Source of the DNA: Salinicola peritrichatus
GTDB lineage: Bacteria; Pseudomonadota; Gammaproteobacteria; Pseudomonadales; Halomonadaceae
Length of the DNA stretch: 64,000 nucleotides
Direction of reading: 5' to 3'
Assembly: GCF_003206715.1 (NCBI RefSeq)
Contig: NZ_PZJU01000012.1
Location: forward strand, 32,365 to 96,364
Shown here: in pieces, positions 30,895 to 39,462 of the stretch
Numbering within the stretch: position 1 is the stretch's first letter
Layout: every line of letters starts with the position of its first letter
Notes under the pieces: model-generated
The model's database searches: none
What the model was told of the DNA's origin: nothing
What the model saw: the letters and a program-made list of their open reading frames with translations, nothing else
Program-made: the position numbers and the translations under genes

Positions 30895-31778
30895 AGGCGG
30901 CGGACTTTCTCTACCACCGCGCCGGTTCGGTGGCCGAGGCGGTGACGCTGCTCGACGAATACGCCGGCGAGGCGCGCCTGCTCGCCGGCGGCCAGAGCCT
31001 GATGCCGATGCTCAACATGCGGCTGTGGCGGCTGGGCGCGCTGATCGACGTCAACCAGGTGCCGGGGCTCGACGGCATCGAGGTCGAAGGCCAGGGCGAT
31101 CTTGAAGCAACCCGGGTCGGCGCGCTGACCCGCTACGCCAGCCTGGAGCGCTCGCCGCTGGCGGCGAGCCGCCTGCCGCTGCTGGTCGAGATGGTGCGCC
31201 ATATCGGCGATCGCCAGGTGCGCAATCGCGGCACCCTCGGCGGCAGCCTGGTGCAGGGGGACCCCACCGCCGAGATGCCGCTGGCCTGTCTGGTGCTCGA
31301 CGCGCGGGTACGGGTGGAGAGCGGCCGGGGTGGCCGCGAGATCGCCATGGGCGAGTTCTATCACGGCTCCTACGCCGCCGCGTTGGAATTCGACGAGATG
31401 GTCACCGAGATCCGCTTTCCGCGCCATCCGCAACATTTCGCCTTCAGCGAGCTGACCCGCCGTCACGGCGACTTCTGCGTGCTCTCGGTGGCGGTCACCG
31501 GCGAATGCGACAGCGACGGCCGCTGGCACGATGTTCGCATCGGCCTTGGCGGCGTCAACGACATGCCGGTGCTGGCGGAGGCGGCGAGCGCGCGGCTGGC
31601 CGGCACTCGGCTGGCGGATGACGACATCCGCGAGGCCGCCGCGCTGACGCAAGAGGCCATCGACCCGCCCAGCGACATGCGCGCCACGGCGGAGTACCGG
31701 GCGCACCTCGTCCCCGTCCACGTACGGCGGGCCTTGCAGCAACTGTGCAGCAAAAACCGAGCAGCCGACCGGCGTTGA
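30891..31778 (+). CDS. Molybdenum hydroxylase FAD-binding subunit (CoxM-like)
   Basis: A 295-residue medium subunit of xanthine-oxidase-family hydroxylases. The FAD motifs ARLLAGGQSLMPMLNMR and the RNRGTLGGSLVQGDPTAEMP stretch are present. It passes electrons from the iron-sulfur subunit to an acceptor. Translation starts at GTG in a GTGA overlap with the previous gene, GGGAG upstream. The order FAD, CoxG, Fe-S, Mo is tightly packed. Confidence 0.9.
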   Translation: MKAADFLYHRAGSVAEAVTLLDEYAGEARLLAGGQSLMPMLNMRLWRLGALIDVNQVPGLDGIEVEGQGDLEATRVGALTRYASLERSPLAASRLPLLVEMVRHIGDRQVRNRGTLGGSLVQGDPTAEMPLACLVLDARVRVESGRGGREIAMGEFYHGSYAAALEFDEMVTEIRFPRHPQHFAFSELTRRHGDFCVLSVAVTGECDSDGRWHDVRIGLGGVNDMPVLAEAASARLAGTRLADDDIREAAALTQEAIDPPSDMRATAEYRAHLVPVHVRRALQQLCSKNRAADRR

Positions 31779-31793
31779 AGCGAGAGGACACAG

Positions 31794-32429
31794 ATGAAAT
31801 TCGAACAACACTTCCAGATCGCCGAGCCCATCGGCAAGGTCTGGGCGTTCTTCGAGCAGTTCGAGCAGGTGGCGAAGTGCATTCCCGGCGTCAAGCAGGC
31901 CGAACAGCTCGACGACGACAACGTGGCGGTCACCGTCACCCAGAAGCTGGGGCCGATGTCCGCCACCTTTGAGGCGCGGGTACACATCGTCGAGCGCGTG
32001 GCCGGCGAGCGCCTTGGCTTCACTTCCACCGGCAAGGCGGTGAAGGGCGCCATCGGCAACTTCCGCGCCTCCAACAGCGTGGAGCTGCACGAAGAGGGCG
32101 GCCGCACCCACGTCAGCGTCAGCGGCGAGGTGGCGTTGGCCGGGGCACTCGGCAGCGTGGGCCAGAAGGTGATCACCCGGCAAGCCGAGAAGGTCACCGC
32201 GGAGTTCACCCGCAATCTCGAACGGGCGCTCTCCGGCGAGGATATCGAGACGACCACGGCACCTGCCGCGCAGGCCCGCCGCCCGGCGGCCAGGACGCCA
32301 GCCACGGCGGCAGGAGGCGTGAGCGCCACGCCAGCGGCGGCGTCCGGCGAATTCTGGCCCAAGCTTTCGGCGGGGCTCAGCGCGGCGGCTTTAGTGGTTA
32401 GCCTGCTGGTGCTGTGGCAGGTGAGTTGA
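31794..32429 (+). CDS. CoxG-like SRPBCC protein with C-terminal membrane anchor
   Basis: A 211-residue protein. Residues 1-145 form a CoxG/SRPBCC domain (FEQHFQIAEPIGKVWAFFEQ, CIPGVKQAEQL). An Ala/Thr/Pro-rich linker follows, then a C-terminal hydrophobic helix (LSAGLSAAALVVSLLVLWQVS). CoxG proteins tether molybdenum hydroxylases to the membrane and link them to the quinone pool. It lies between the FAD and Fe-S subunit genes. Confidence 0.87.
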   Translation: MKFEQHFQIAEPIGKVWAFFEQFEQVAKCIPGVKQAEQLDDDNVAVTVTQKLGPMSATFEARVHIVERVAGERLGFTSTGKAVKGAIGNFRASNSVELHEEGGRTHVSVSGEVALAGALGSVGQKVITRQAEKVTAEFTRNLERALSGEDIETTTAPAAQARRPAARTPATAAGGVSATPAAASGEFWPKLSAGLSAAALVVSLLVLWQVS

Positions 32430-32439
32430 GGAGGCGGCA

Positions 32440-33009
32440 ATGAGTTTCGAACGAACCCTGAACGAACAGGAAATCAGCCTGACCCTCAACGGCGAGCGCG
32501 TGCGCGCCTGGGCGCCGAGCCGCATGCACGCGGCGGATTTCCTGCGCCAGCGGCTGGGGCGCACCGGCACCCATGTCGGCTGCGAGCAGGGCGTGTGCGG
32601 CATGTGTACCGTGATGGTCGACGGCCAGGCGGTGAAATCCTGCCTGATGCTCGCCGCCCAGCTCGACGGTGCCGAGGTATGCACCGTGGAATCGCTGGCC
32701 GAGGAGAACGGCAACCTGAACGCTTTGCAGCAGGCGTTCAAGAAACACCACGGCTTGCAGTGCGGTTTCTGCACGCCGGGCTTTCTGATGCTGGCGACCA
32801 GCCTGGCGGCGCGGGGCGAGGCGATGAGTCGCGAGCAGATCCGCGACGAGGTCAGCGGGGTGCTGTGCCGCTGCACCGGCTACGAGGGCATCGTCCGCGC
32901 CGTCGAGGAGTATCTGAGCGTTCAACAAGCTGAAGGCTCTCGTTTTCGACAAGCTGAAGGCTCTCGACACGCCGAAGGCGCTCAACAGGCGATGGAGGCA
33001 CAGTCATGA
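32440..33009 (+). CDS. Molybdenum hydroxylase 2Fe-2S subunit (CoxS-like)
   Basis: A 189-residue small subunit with two [2Fe-2S] sites: the plant-type cluster (GCEQGVCGMC plus a later Cys) and the C-terminal helical cluster (CGFC...CRC). The last 30 residues (QQAEGSRFRQAEGSRHAEG) come from a duplicated 17-base DNA unit and lie beyond the family's usual end. An ATGA overlap couples it to the large subunit. Confidence 0.92.
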   Translation: MSFERTLNEQEISLTLNGERVRAWAPSRMHAADFLRQRLGRTGTHVGCEQGVCGMCTVMVDGQAVKSCLMLAAQLDGAEVCTVESLAEENGNLNALQQAFKKHHGLQCGFCTPGFLMLATSLAARGEAMSREQIRDEVSGVLCRCTGYEGIVRAVEEYLSVQQAEGSRFRQAEGSRHAEGAQQAMEAQS

Positions 33010-35426
33010 ACGAGTTCGTGGAAGCCCCGGCCGCACCGAAGGAGGAGACCTGGCAGGAGGAGGGACTCAAGCGCCGCCTGATCGGCACCAGCGTGCCGCG
33101 CACCGAGGATGAGCGACTGCTGCGCGGCGACGGCCGCTTCACCGACGACGTGCAGTTCGCCCATCAGCTCGAAATGGCGGTGGGGCGCTGCCCCTTCCCC
33201 CACGCCCGCATCCTCTCCATCGATTTCTCCAAGGCGACGGCACTGGAAGGGGTCAAGCACATCCTCACCGGCGCGCAGGTGCGCGAGCTGAGCGATCCGC
33301 TCACCGTGCTGCGTCCGGTGCCCGGTGCGCCGCAGCTACCCTACTACGCGCTGGCCCAGGATAGGGCGACCTACGAGGGCCAGCCGGTGGTGAGCGTCGT
33401 CGCCACCAGTCGGGCGCTGGCCGAGGACGCGATCGAGCTGGTCGAGATCGAGTACGAGCCGCTGCCCCACGTCAGCGATGCCATCGAGGCGCTGGAGGAG
33501 GGCGCGCCGCTGCTGCATCCGCAGTCGCTGGATTCCAACCTGCTGGCGAGCAACAGCGACCGCGCCGGCGAGCCGGAGGCGCGCATCGAGGAGGCCGACG
33601 TGGTGATTCGCAGCCGAATGCGCATTGGCCGGGTCACGCCGCTGCCGATGGAGCCGCGCGGCGTGGTGGCGGTGTGGCGCCCCGGCGCACGGGAGCTCTC
33701 GATCCATACCTCCACCCAGGTGCCGCATCTGGTGCGCAAGCAGCTCGCCGAGTCGCTGCGCCTCGGCGAGGAGTGCATCCGCGTCTCGGCCTCGGACGTC
33801 GGCGGCGGCTTCGGCATGAAGCTCGGCGTCTATCCCGAGGACGTGCTGGCGAGCCTGCACGCCATGGCGCTGCGTCGCCCGGTGAAGTGGATCGAGGATC
33901 GCATGGAGCACTTCCGCGCCAGCACCCACGGGCGCGAGTCGATCCACGACTACTGCCTGGCGGCGGACGCCGAGGGGCGCTTCGTGGCGATGACCAACAC
34001 CTACACCACCGACATCGGCGGCTGGAACTCGCCGTTCGGCTCGTCGCAGCTCTCCAGCGTGGTCTTCACCGGCCCCTACCGGGTGGCGGACGCCGCCGTG
34101 GAGCGCCGCGTGGCGATGACCAACAAGACCCCGGTGGGCGCCTACCGCGGCTACGGCCAGCCGGAGGTCAACTTCGCCCTCGAAGTGCTGGTCGACCGCC
34201 TGGCGCGCAGGCTCGGCAAGGACCCGCTGGCGCTGCGCGAGATGAACATGCTGCGCCCGGAGGACCTGCCCTGGACGGTACCCAGCGGCGCGGTCTACGA
34301 CAGCGGCGACTACGTGAAGACGCTGCACATGGCCGCCGAGGCGGTGGACTACGCCGCGCACCGTGGCCGCCCGCGCACGCCGCGGGCCGACGGGCGCATC
34401 CTCGGCATCGGGCTCTCCGCCTTCGTCGAGCGCACCGGCTACGCCAGCGCGCGCTTCCTGGCCAATCGCGGCTCGAAGTTCGGCGCCCACGAGAGCGTCA
34501 CCCTGCGCGCCAACCGCTCCGGCACCATCGACCTCTACACCGGCGTCTCCTCCATCGGCCAGAGCAGCGAGACCGCCTTCGCGCAGATCTGCGCCGAGGT
34601 GCTGGGGGTGGAGTTCGATGCCGTGCGGGTGCATAGCGGCGACACCGCCACTTCGCCGCTCAATACCGGCGCCTTCGCCTCGCGCACCCTGATCGCCGCG
34701 GCCGGCGCCCTGCGCGAGGCGGCGCTGCCGTTTCGCGACAAGACCCTGCGCCTCGGCGCCTGGGCGCTGGGCATCGAGCCTGGCGACGCGGTGATCGAGG
34801 GGCGCGAGGTGCGCCATCGCAGTGATGCCGACAAGCGCGTGGCGCTCGCCGACGTCTTCAGCCGCGCGATCCTCGGCCAGGGCATTCCCCACGACGAGAC
34901 GCCGGGGCTGGAGACCTCCGCCCACTTCGAGCCGCCCAGCGCCGCCTTCTCTTTCGGCACCGCCGCCGCCGTGGTAGCGGTGGACCCGGAGACCGGCGAG
35001 TTCGAGGTCGAGCGCTTCGTGATGGTCCACGACTGCGGCGTGGCGGTGAATCCGATGATCGTCGAGGGGCAGGTGCGCGGCGCCCTGGTGCAGGGGCTGG
35101 GCGCGGCGCTGGGCGAGGAGCTGCGCTACGACGCCGTCACCGGGCAACTGCTCAGCGGCTCGATGCTCGACTACGCCGTGCCCCGCGCCGCCGACGTGCC
35201 GCCCATCGAGCTTTTGCACACCGAGGTGCCCTCGCCGGTGACCACCTTCGGCGTGCGCGGCGTCGGCGAGGTCGGCACCATTCCGCCCGGCGCGGCCATC
35301 GCCAATGCGATCTGCGATGCGCTGGCCGATCATGGCGTGGAACTGTCCGCATTGCCGGTGACGCCGGAGAGCGTGTGGCGCGCCCTGGAGGCGGCCAAGG
35401 CTGCGAAAAAGGGAGAAGCGGCATGA
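33006..35426 (+). CDS. Molybdenum hydroxylase catalytic subunit (CoxL family, not CO-type)
   Basis: An 806-residue molybdopterin cytosine dinucleotide subunit. It has VGGGFGMK for cofactor binding, the active-site loop GAYRGYGQPE and the catalytic glutamate in VRGVGEVGTIPPG. True CO dehydrogenase has AYRCSFR with the copper-binding Cys; here Gly-Tyr replaces Cys-Ser, so CO oxidation is very unlikely. The enzyme probably hydroxylates an aromatic or N-heterocyclic carbon using water. Operon partners suggest the substrate is also phosphorylated by the split phosphotransferase. Confidence 0.9.
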   Translation: MNEFVEAPAAPKEETWQEEGLKRRLIGTSVPRTEDERLLRGDGRFTDDVQFAHQLEMAVGRCPFPHARILSIDFSKATALEGVKHILTGAQVRELSDPLTVLRPVPGAPQLPYYALAQDRATYEGQPVVSVVATSRALAEDAIELVEIEYEPLPHVSDAIEALEEGAPLLHPQSLDSNLLASNSDRAGEPEARIEEADVVIRSRMRIGRVTPLPMEPRGVVAVWRPGARELSIHTSTQVPHLVRKQLAESLRLGEECIRVSASDVGGGFGMKLGVYPEDVLASLHAMALRRPVKWIEDRMEHFRASTHGRESIHDYCLAADAEGRFVAMTNTYTTDIGGWNSPFGSSQLSSVVFTGPYRVADAAVERRVAMTNKTPVGAYRGYGQPEVNFALEVLVDRLARRLGKDPLALREMNMLRPEDLPWTVPSGAVYDSGDYVKTLHMAAEAVDYAAHRGRPRTPRADGRILGIGLSAFVERTGYASARFLANRGSKFGAHESVTLRANRSGTIDLYTGVSSIGQSSETAFAQICAEVLGVEFDAVRVHSGDTATSPLNTGAFASRTLIAAAGALREAALPFRDKTLRLGAWALGIEPGDAVIEGREVRHRSDADKRVALADVFSRAILGQGIPHDETPGLETSAHFEPPSAAFSFGTAAAVVAVDPETGEFEVERFVMVHDCGVAVNPMIVEGQVRGALVQGLGAALGEELRYDAVTGQLLSGSMLDYAVPRAADVPPIELLHTEVPSPVTTFGVRGVGEVGTIPPGAAIANAICDALADHGVELSALPVTPESVWRALEAAKAAKKGEAA

Positions 35427-36109
35427 ACCCGAGTATTCCCGGTCGTTATGCCGACCCAAGTTTCACCGCGCTGGAAGCGGGCGTTTTGGAGTGGCTCGAC
35501 GGCTTCTATCAGCTCGAACACCTGCTCAATACCCGCGCCTGGGTGATCGAGCTGTGCCAGGGCAACGCCAGCGAGGCGCTCAGGTTCGCGGCGCTGAGCC
35601 ACGACGCCGAGCGCTTCTTCCCCGGTGGGCCCTCCGATACTCCGGCCAACGGCTTCGACGATCCCGACTATCTGTTCGCTCACTCTACCCGCTCCGCCGA
35701 CATCGTCGAGGCGTGGATGGCGGAGCAGGGGGCGGACGCGGCATTTCGCCGCCAGGTGCGGCGGCTGATTCTGCGTCACGAGATCGGCGGCGGCTGGGAG
35801 GCCGATATCCTCCAGGCCGCCGATGCGCTCTCCTTCCTGGAGGTGTTCGACTGGCTGGCGGTCGATTGGGTACGGCGCGGTGCCTACACCATCGAAAGCG
35901 CCAAGGAGAAGCTGTGCTGGAGCATGCAGCGCATCCGCCCGCCGCTGGCGCTGCACCGGGCGCTGCCGCTGTTCGAGGCGGCCACTCGCACCCTCGACGC
36001 CGCCTTCGATATCGAGATCGATCTCAAGGCGCGCCGGCAACAGGCCAGCAGCCGGTGTTTCCTGCTCGGGGAATCCAGCCATGGCATTGAGCAGGGCGGT
36101 GCCGCTTAG
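35423..36109 (+). CDS. HD-like hypothetical protein ending the operon
   Basis: A 228-residue protein with no confident family. Spaced residues resemble an HD-domain metal site: His in YQLEHLLNTR, His-Asp in AALSHDAERFF, His-Glu in ILRHEIGGGWEAD, and Asp in LQAADALSF. The protein is helical, and a signal peptide or membrane segment is absent. The ATGA overlap with the Mo subunit, and GGGAG before it, show it belongs to the operon. A hydrolase or phosphatase acting on the phosphorylated intermediate is one idea, not demonstrated. Confidence 0.65.
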   Translation: MNPSIPGRYADPSFTALEAGVLEWLDGFYQLEHLLNTRAWVIELCQGNASEALRFAALSHDAERFFPGGPSDTPANGFDDPDYLFAHSTRSADIVEAWMAEQGADAAFRRQVRRLILRHEIGGGWEADILQAADALSFLEVFDWLAVDWVRRGAYTIESAKEKLCWSMQRIRPPLALHRALPLFEAATRTLDAAFDIEIDLKARRQQASSRCFLLGESSHGIEQGGAA

Positions 36110-36304
36110 CAAGCGGTACCGGCGAGTTCCTGTATCGATACGATGCCGGGGGATCAGGTCATGAAGGAGAACGGGAAGAACCGGTGAATCGGCCGACCGG
36201 CCGCTGACAACGACTCGACGCTCGGCGCTGCAGATTCTAGAATAGCGTCATCGATAGCCATCTAACGATTCCGAGTGCATCGTCATGTTCGATGTACCGC
36301 CATC

Positions 36305-36332
36305 GCGCCTTCACCGGCAACGGTGAAGGCGC
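36305..36332 (+). terminator. Strong hairpin after the phosphotransferase/hydroxylase operon
   Basis: A 12-bp perfect stem (GCGCCTTCACCG with its complement) and a GCAA loop, followed a few bases later by TTTT. It lies 196 bases after the HD-like gene and 44 before the transporter start. Confidence 0.65.
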
Positions 36333-36375
36333 GGTGCTTTTACGCCGCCATCTCTCATCTCAAGAGTGTCCCTGC

Positions 36376-38433
36376 ATGTCCCAACGTATCCCCGACGAGG
36401 CTCGACTGCCCGAACTGACGCTGCGTGGCGTCATTCTGGGTGCCGTCATCACGCTGCTGTTCACCGCCTCCAACGTTTATCTGGGCCTCAAGGTCGGGCT
36501 GACCTTCGCCTCGGCGATTCCCGCTGCGGTGATCTCGATGGCGGTGCTGCGCCGCGTGGCCGGCGCCAACAAGCTCGAGAACAACATGGTCCAGACCCAG
36601 GCGTCCGCCGCCGGTACGCTGTCGGCGATCATCTTCGTGCTGCCGGGGTTGTTGATGATCGGCTACTGGCAGGGCTTCCCGTTCTGGCAGACCACTGCGA
36701 TCTGTGCCATCGGCGGCATTCTCGGCGTGCTCTATACCATTCCGCTGCGCCGGGTGATGGTGGTGCAGAGCGACCTGCCCTATCCGGAAGGCATCGCGGC
36801 GGCGGAAATCCTCGATGTCGGCAGCCGCGCGGCCGACGAGCCGGGGACGAGGGACTCACAACGGGGCAGCGAGCCCGGCGCCAGGGAGATCGCGCTCGGC
36901 GGTATCGTCGCCGCGGCCTTCTCGATCGCCAGCGGTGGCCTGCGCGTACTGGCGGACAGCATCAGCGTCTGGTTTTCGGCCGGGCGTGCCGCCTTCCAGC
37001 TCGCTACCGGATTCTCGCTGGCACTGGTCGGCGCGGGCTATCTGGTCGGTATCGTCGGCGGCCTGGCGATACTGATCGGTACATTGATCGCCTGGGGCGT
37101 GGCGGTGCCCTGGCTGACCAGCATCACGCCGCTGGAGGCGGGCCAGTCGCTGGCCGATGCCGGCATGGCGCTGTGGTCGGAGAAGGTGCGTTTCATCGGC
37201 GCCGGCACCATCGGTATCGCCGCCGTGTGGACCTTGGCGACGCTGTTCAAGCCGATGCTGATCGGCATTCGCACGTCGATCGGGGCCATGCGCGGCGAGC
37301 AGGGTGCCTTTCGTGACCAGGTGCGTACCGAACGCGACCTGCCGGCCGCCATTATCCTGGCGCTGACCGGCGTGTTGCTGGTACTGCTGACGCTGGTTTT
37401 CGCCGTGTTTCTGCACGGTGCGGCGCCGCAGCTGGCGGGAGCGGCGTTCTGGACGCTGACGCTGGGCAGCGTGCTGTTCGCGGGCATATTCGGCTTCTTG
37501 ATCGCGGCCGCCTGCGGTTACATGGCTGGCCTGGTGGGCTCGTCGAGCAGCCCGATCTCGGGTATCGGCATCGTCGGGGTGATTCTGGTGTCGCTGCTGC
37601 TGCTCGGGTTCACCGCGCTCAGCGACGCCTTCGAGGCGTTGGATCCCGAGGTCGCGCGCATGCTGCCCACGGCCCTGGCGCTGTTCGTGACCTCGGTGAT
37701 CCTGGCGGTGGCGGCGATCTCCAACGACAATCTGCAGGATCTCAAGACCGGCTACCTGGTCGGGGCGACGCCGTGGCGTCAGCAGGTGGCGCTGATCATC
37801 GGCTGTCTGGTCGGGGCGATGGTGATTCCGCCGGTGTTGTCGCTGCTCTACAACGCCTACGGTTTTGCCGGGGCGATGCCGCGCGAAGGCATGGACCCGG
37901 GGCAGGCGCTGGGGGCACCGCAGGCTTCGTTGATGACCGCCATCGTGCGCGGTGTGTTCGCCCATGATCTCGAGTGGGCCATGATCCTGATCGGCCTGGG
38001 CATCGGTGCTGCGCTGATCGTCGTCGACGAGCTGCTGCGCAAGCGCGGCGGCACGGCGCGGCTGCCGGTACTGGCCGTGGGCATCGGGATCTATCTGCCG
38101 CCGAGCATCAACATGCCGCTGGTGATCGGCGCGCTGCTCGGCTGGCTGATCGAACGCCGCTTGCGGGCTCGCGCTCGTGCTCGCGGAGAGGCGCTCGAGC
38201 GGGTTGCGGAACGTCCGCGTCGGCGCGGCGTGCTGCTCGCCTCCGGATTGATCGTCGGCGAGAGCCTGGTGGGAGTGCTGCTGGCGGGCATTATCGGCCT
38301 CAGCGGCGCACCCGCGCCACTGGCACTGGTCGGCGCCGGTTTCGCCGATGTGGCGAAGTGGCTGGGGCTGGTCGTGTTCGTGCTCGTCTGCGTCGGCTTC
38401 TACCGCCGGGTGCTGGGCTCTTCCGCGAACTGA
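36376..38433 (+). CDS. OPT-family oligopeptide transporter
   Basis: A 685-residue inner-membrane protein with about 14-16 hydrophobic segments. The start region LTLRGVILGAVITLLFTASN and VYLGLKVGLTFASAIPAAVI are typical of bacterial OPT proteins, as are SNDNLQDLKTGYLVGATPW and LAVGIGIYLPPSINMPLVIG. Function in the family is uptake of peptides or metal chelates. Upstream in-frame ATG at 36292 lies across the hairpin, so the start at 36376 (MSQRIPDEARLPE) is preferred. Monocistronic by spacing. Confidence 0.88.
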   Translation: MSQRIPDEARLPELTLRGVILGAVITLLFTASNVYLGLKVGLTFASAIPAAVISMAVLRRVAGANKLENNMVQTQASAAGTLSAIIFVLPGLLMIGYWQGFPFWQTTAICAIGGILGVLYTIPLRRVMVVQSDLPYPEGIAAAEILDVGSRAADEPGTRDSQRGSEPGAREIALGGIVAAAFSIASGGLRVLADSISVWFSAGRAAFQLATGFSLALVGAGYLVGIVGGLAILIGTLIAWGVAVPWLTSITPLEAGQSLADAGMALWSEKVRFIGAGTIGIAAVWTLATLFKPMLIGIRTSIGAMRGEQGAFRDQVRTERDLPAAIILALTGVLLVLLTLVFAVFLHGAAPQLAGAAFWTLTLGSVLFAGIFGFLIAAACGYMAGLVGSSSSPISGIGIVGVILVSLLLLGFTALSDAFEALDPEVARMLPTALALFVTSVILAVAAISNDNLQDLKTGYLVGATPWRQQVALIIGCLVGAMVIPPVLSLLYNAYGFAGAMPREGMDPGQALGAPQASLMTAIVRGVFAHDLEWAMILIGLGIGAALIVVDELLRKRGGTARLPVLAVGIGIYLPPSINMPLVIGALLGWLIERRLRARARARGEALERVAERPRRRGVLLASGLIVGESLVGVLLAGIIGLSGAPAPLALVGAGFADVAKWLGLVVFVLVCVGFYRRVLGSSAN

Positions 38434-38451
38434 GCGTACGACATGAGCGCA

Positions 38452-39336
38452 CTACAACAGCGGTGACGAGTTGGGCAGTGCCGCGGGTGTGGTGGCGAAA
38501 CCGCCGATGGCGACCTCGACTTCGAACAGGGCGCCGGCCTGGGGTTCGTCTTCACGCCCCACGGCCGCCGAAGTGACGAACAGGCGATCGAGATCGTCGC
38601 CGCCGAAGGCGCAGGAGGTGGGGCGCGACACCGGTAACGCCACCTCGCGGTCGAGCGAGCCGTCGGGATGGAAACGGGCGACCCGGGCGCCGTCCCATAG
38701 CGCGACCCACAGCCCGCCTTCGCGGTCGCAGGTCATGCCGTCGGGATGGCCGGCGCCGGGGGCGAGACGAATGTGCTCGCGCTTGTTGGAGAGTTCGCCG
38801 TCGTCGTCGAGGTCGAAGGCGAACACAGTCTGGCGCGCGCTGTCGTTATGGTAGAGTGTGCGACCGTCGGGAGAGATCGCGGGGCCGTTGGTGACGTGAT
38901 ACTCGCTGTCCATCTCGACCAGGCCGCGGCTGTCCAGGCGATAAAGGTAGCCTCGACCGTGGGACTCGGCGGCGTCCATCGAGCCGAACCAGAGGCGCCC
39001 CTGGGCATCGCTCTTGCCGTCGTTGAGCCGGTCGCCGTCGGGTAGCCAGGCGATCGGCGTGAGGCGCTTGCCGGGCCTTGGCCCGTGCTCGTCGAGGGAG
39101 AGTTCGACCACGCCCGAGCGCAGGCCGGCGACGAAGCCGCCGCCTTCGCGGGGCAGCAACCAGCAGCACGCTTCGTCGAGATCCCAGCTCCGGCGGTCGT
39201 CGTCCTGCGGACGCCAGGCGTGCAGCCTGGCCTGCAGGATATCGACGAACAGCAGTGCCTGGTGCTGCTCCGACCAGATGGGGCCCTCGCCGAGCGTGGC
39301 GCGAACCTCCCAGATGGCAACGGCTTCCTTGGACAT
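38452..39336 (-). CDS. SMP-30/gluconolactonase family lactonase
   Basis: A 294-residue six-bladed propeller protein. The metal-site residues are seen in LGEGPIW (Glu), NDGKSDAQGRLWFGSMD and TNGPAISPDGRTLYHNDS (Asn, Asp), together with GHPDGMTCDREGGLWVALW. Family members hydrolyse sugar lactones such as gluconolactone or L-arabinonolactone. AGGAG lies 6 bases before the ATG. It converges with the OPT gene and has no sugar-pathway neighbours, so the substrate is unclear. Confidence 0.87.
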   Translation of the reverse strand: MSKEAVAIWEVRATLGEGPIWSEQHQALLFVDILQARLHAWRPQDDDRRSWDLDEACCWLLPREGGGFVAGLRSGVVELSLDEHGPRPGKRLTPIAWLPDGDRLNDGKSDAQGRLWFGSMDAAESHGRGYLYRLDSRGLVEMDSEYHVTNGPAISPDGRTLYHNDSARQTVFAFDLDDDGELSNKREHIRLAPGAGHPDGMTCDREGGLWVALWDGARVARFHPDGSLDREVALPVSRPTSCAFGGDDLDRLFVTSAAVGREDEPQAGALFEVEVAIGGFATTPAALPNSSPLL

Positions 39337-39462
39337 GGTTATCTCCTGATGACTGGCGACAAGCAAAGCGGGGTCGACATCATCATAGCGTCGCCAGCGA
39401 TGAGGTGAATGGATTATCCGCAGTAAGGATCAAACAGCGATGAAGCGTATCGAGGTGTCCGC

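Noticed and set aside
33006-35426. CO dehydrogenase large subunit
   Set aside because: The active-site loop is AYRGYGQ, not AYRCSFR; the copper-binding cysteine is absent.
33336-35459. Large antisense open frame (707 codons) over the Mo subunit gene
   Set aside because: Low-complexity His/Arg/Ala-rich product typical of antisense frames in GC-rich genes; the plus-strand gene is clearly real.
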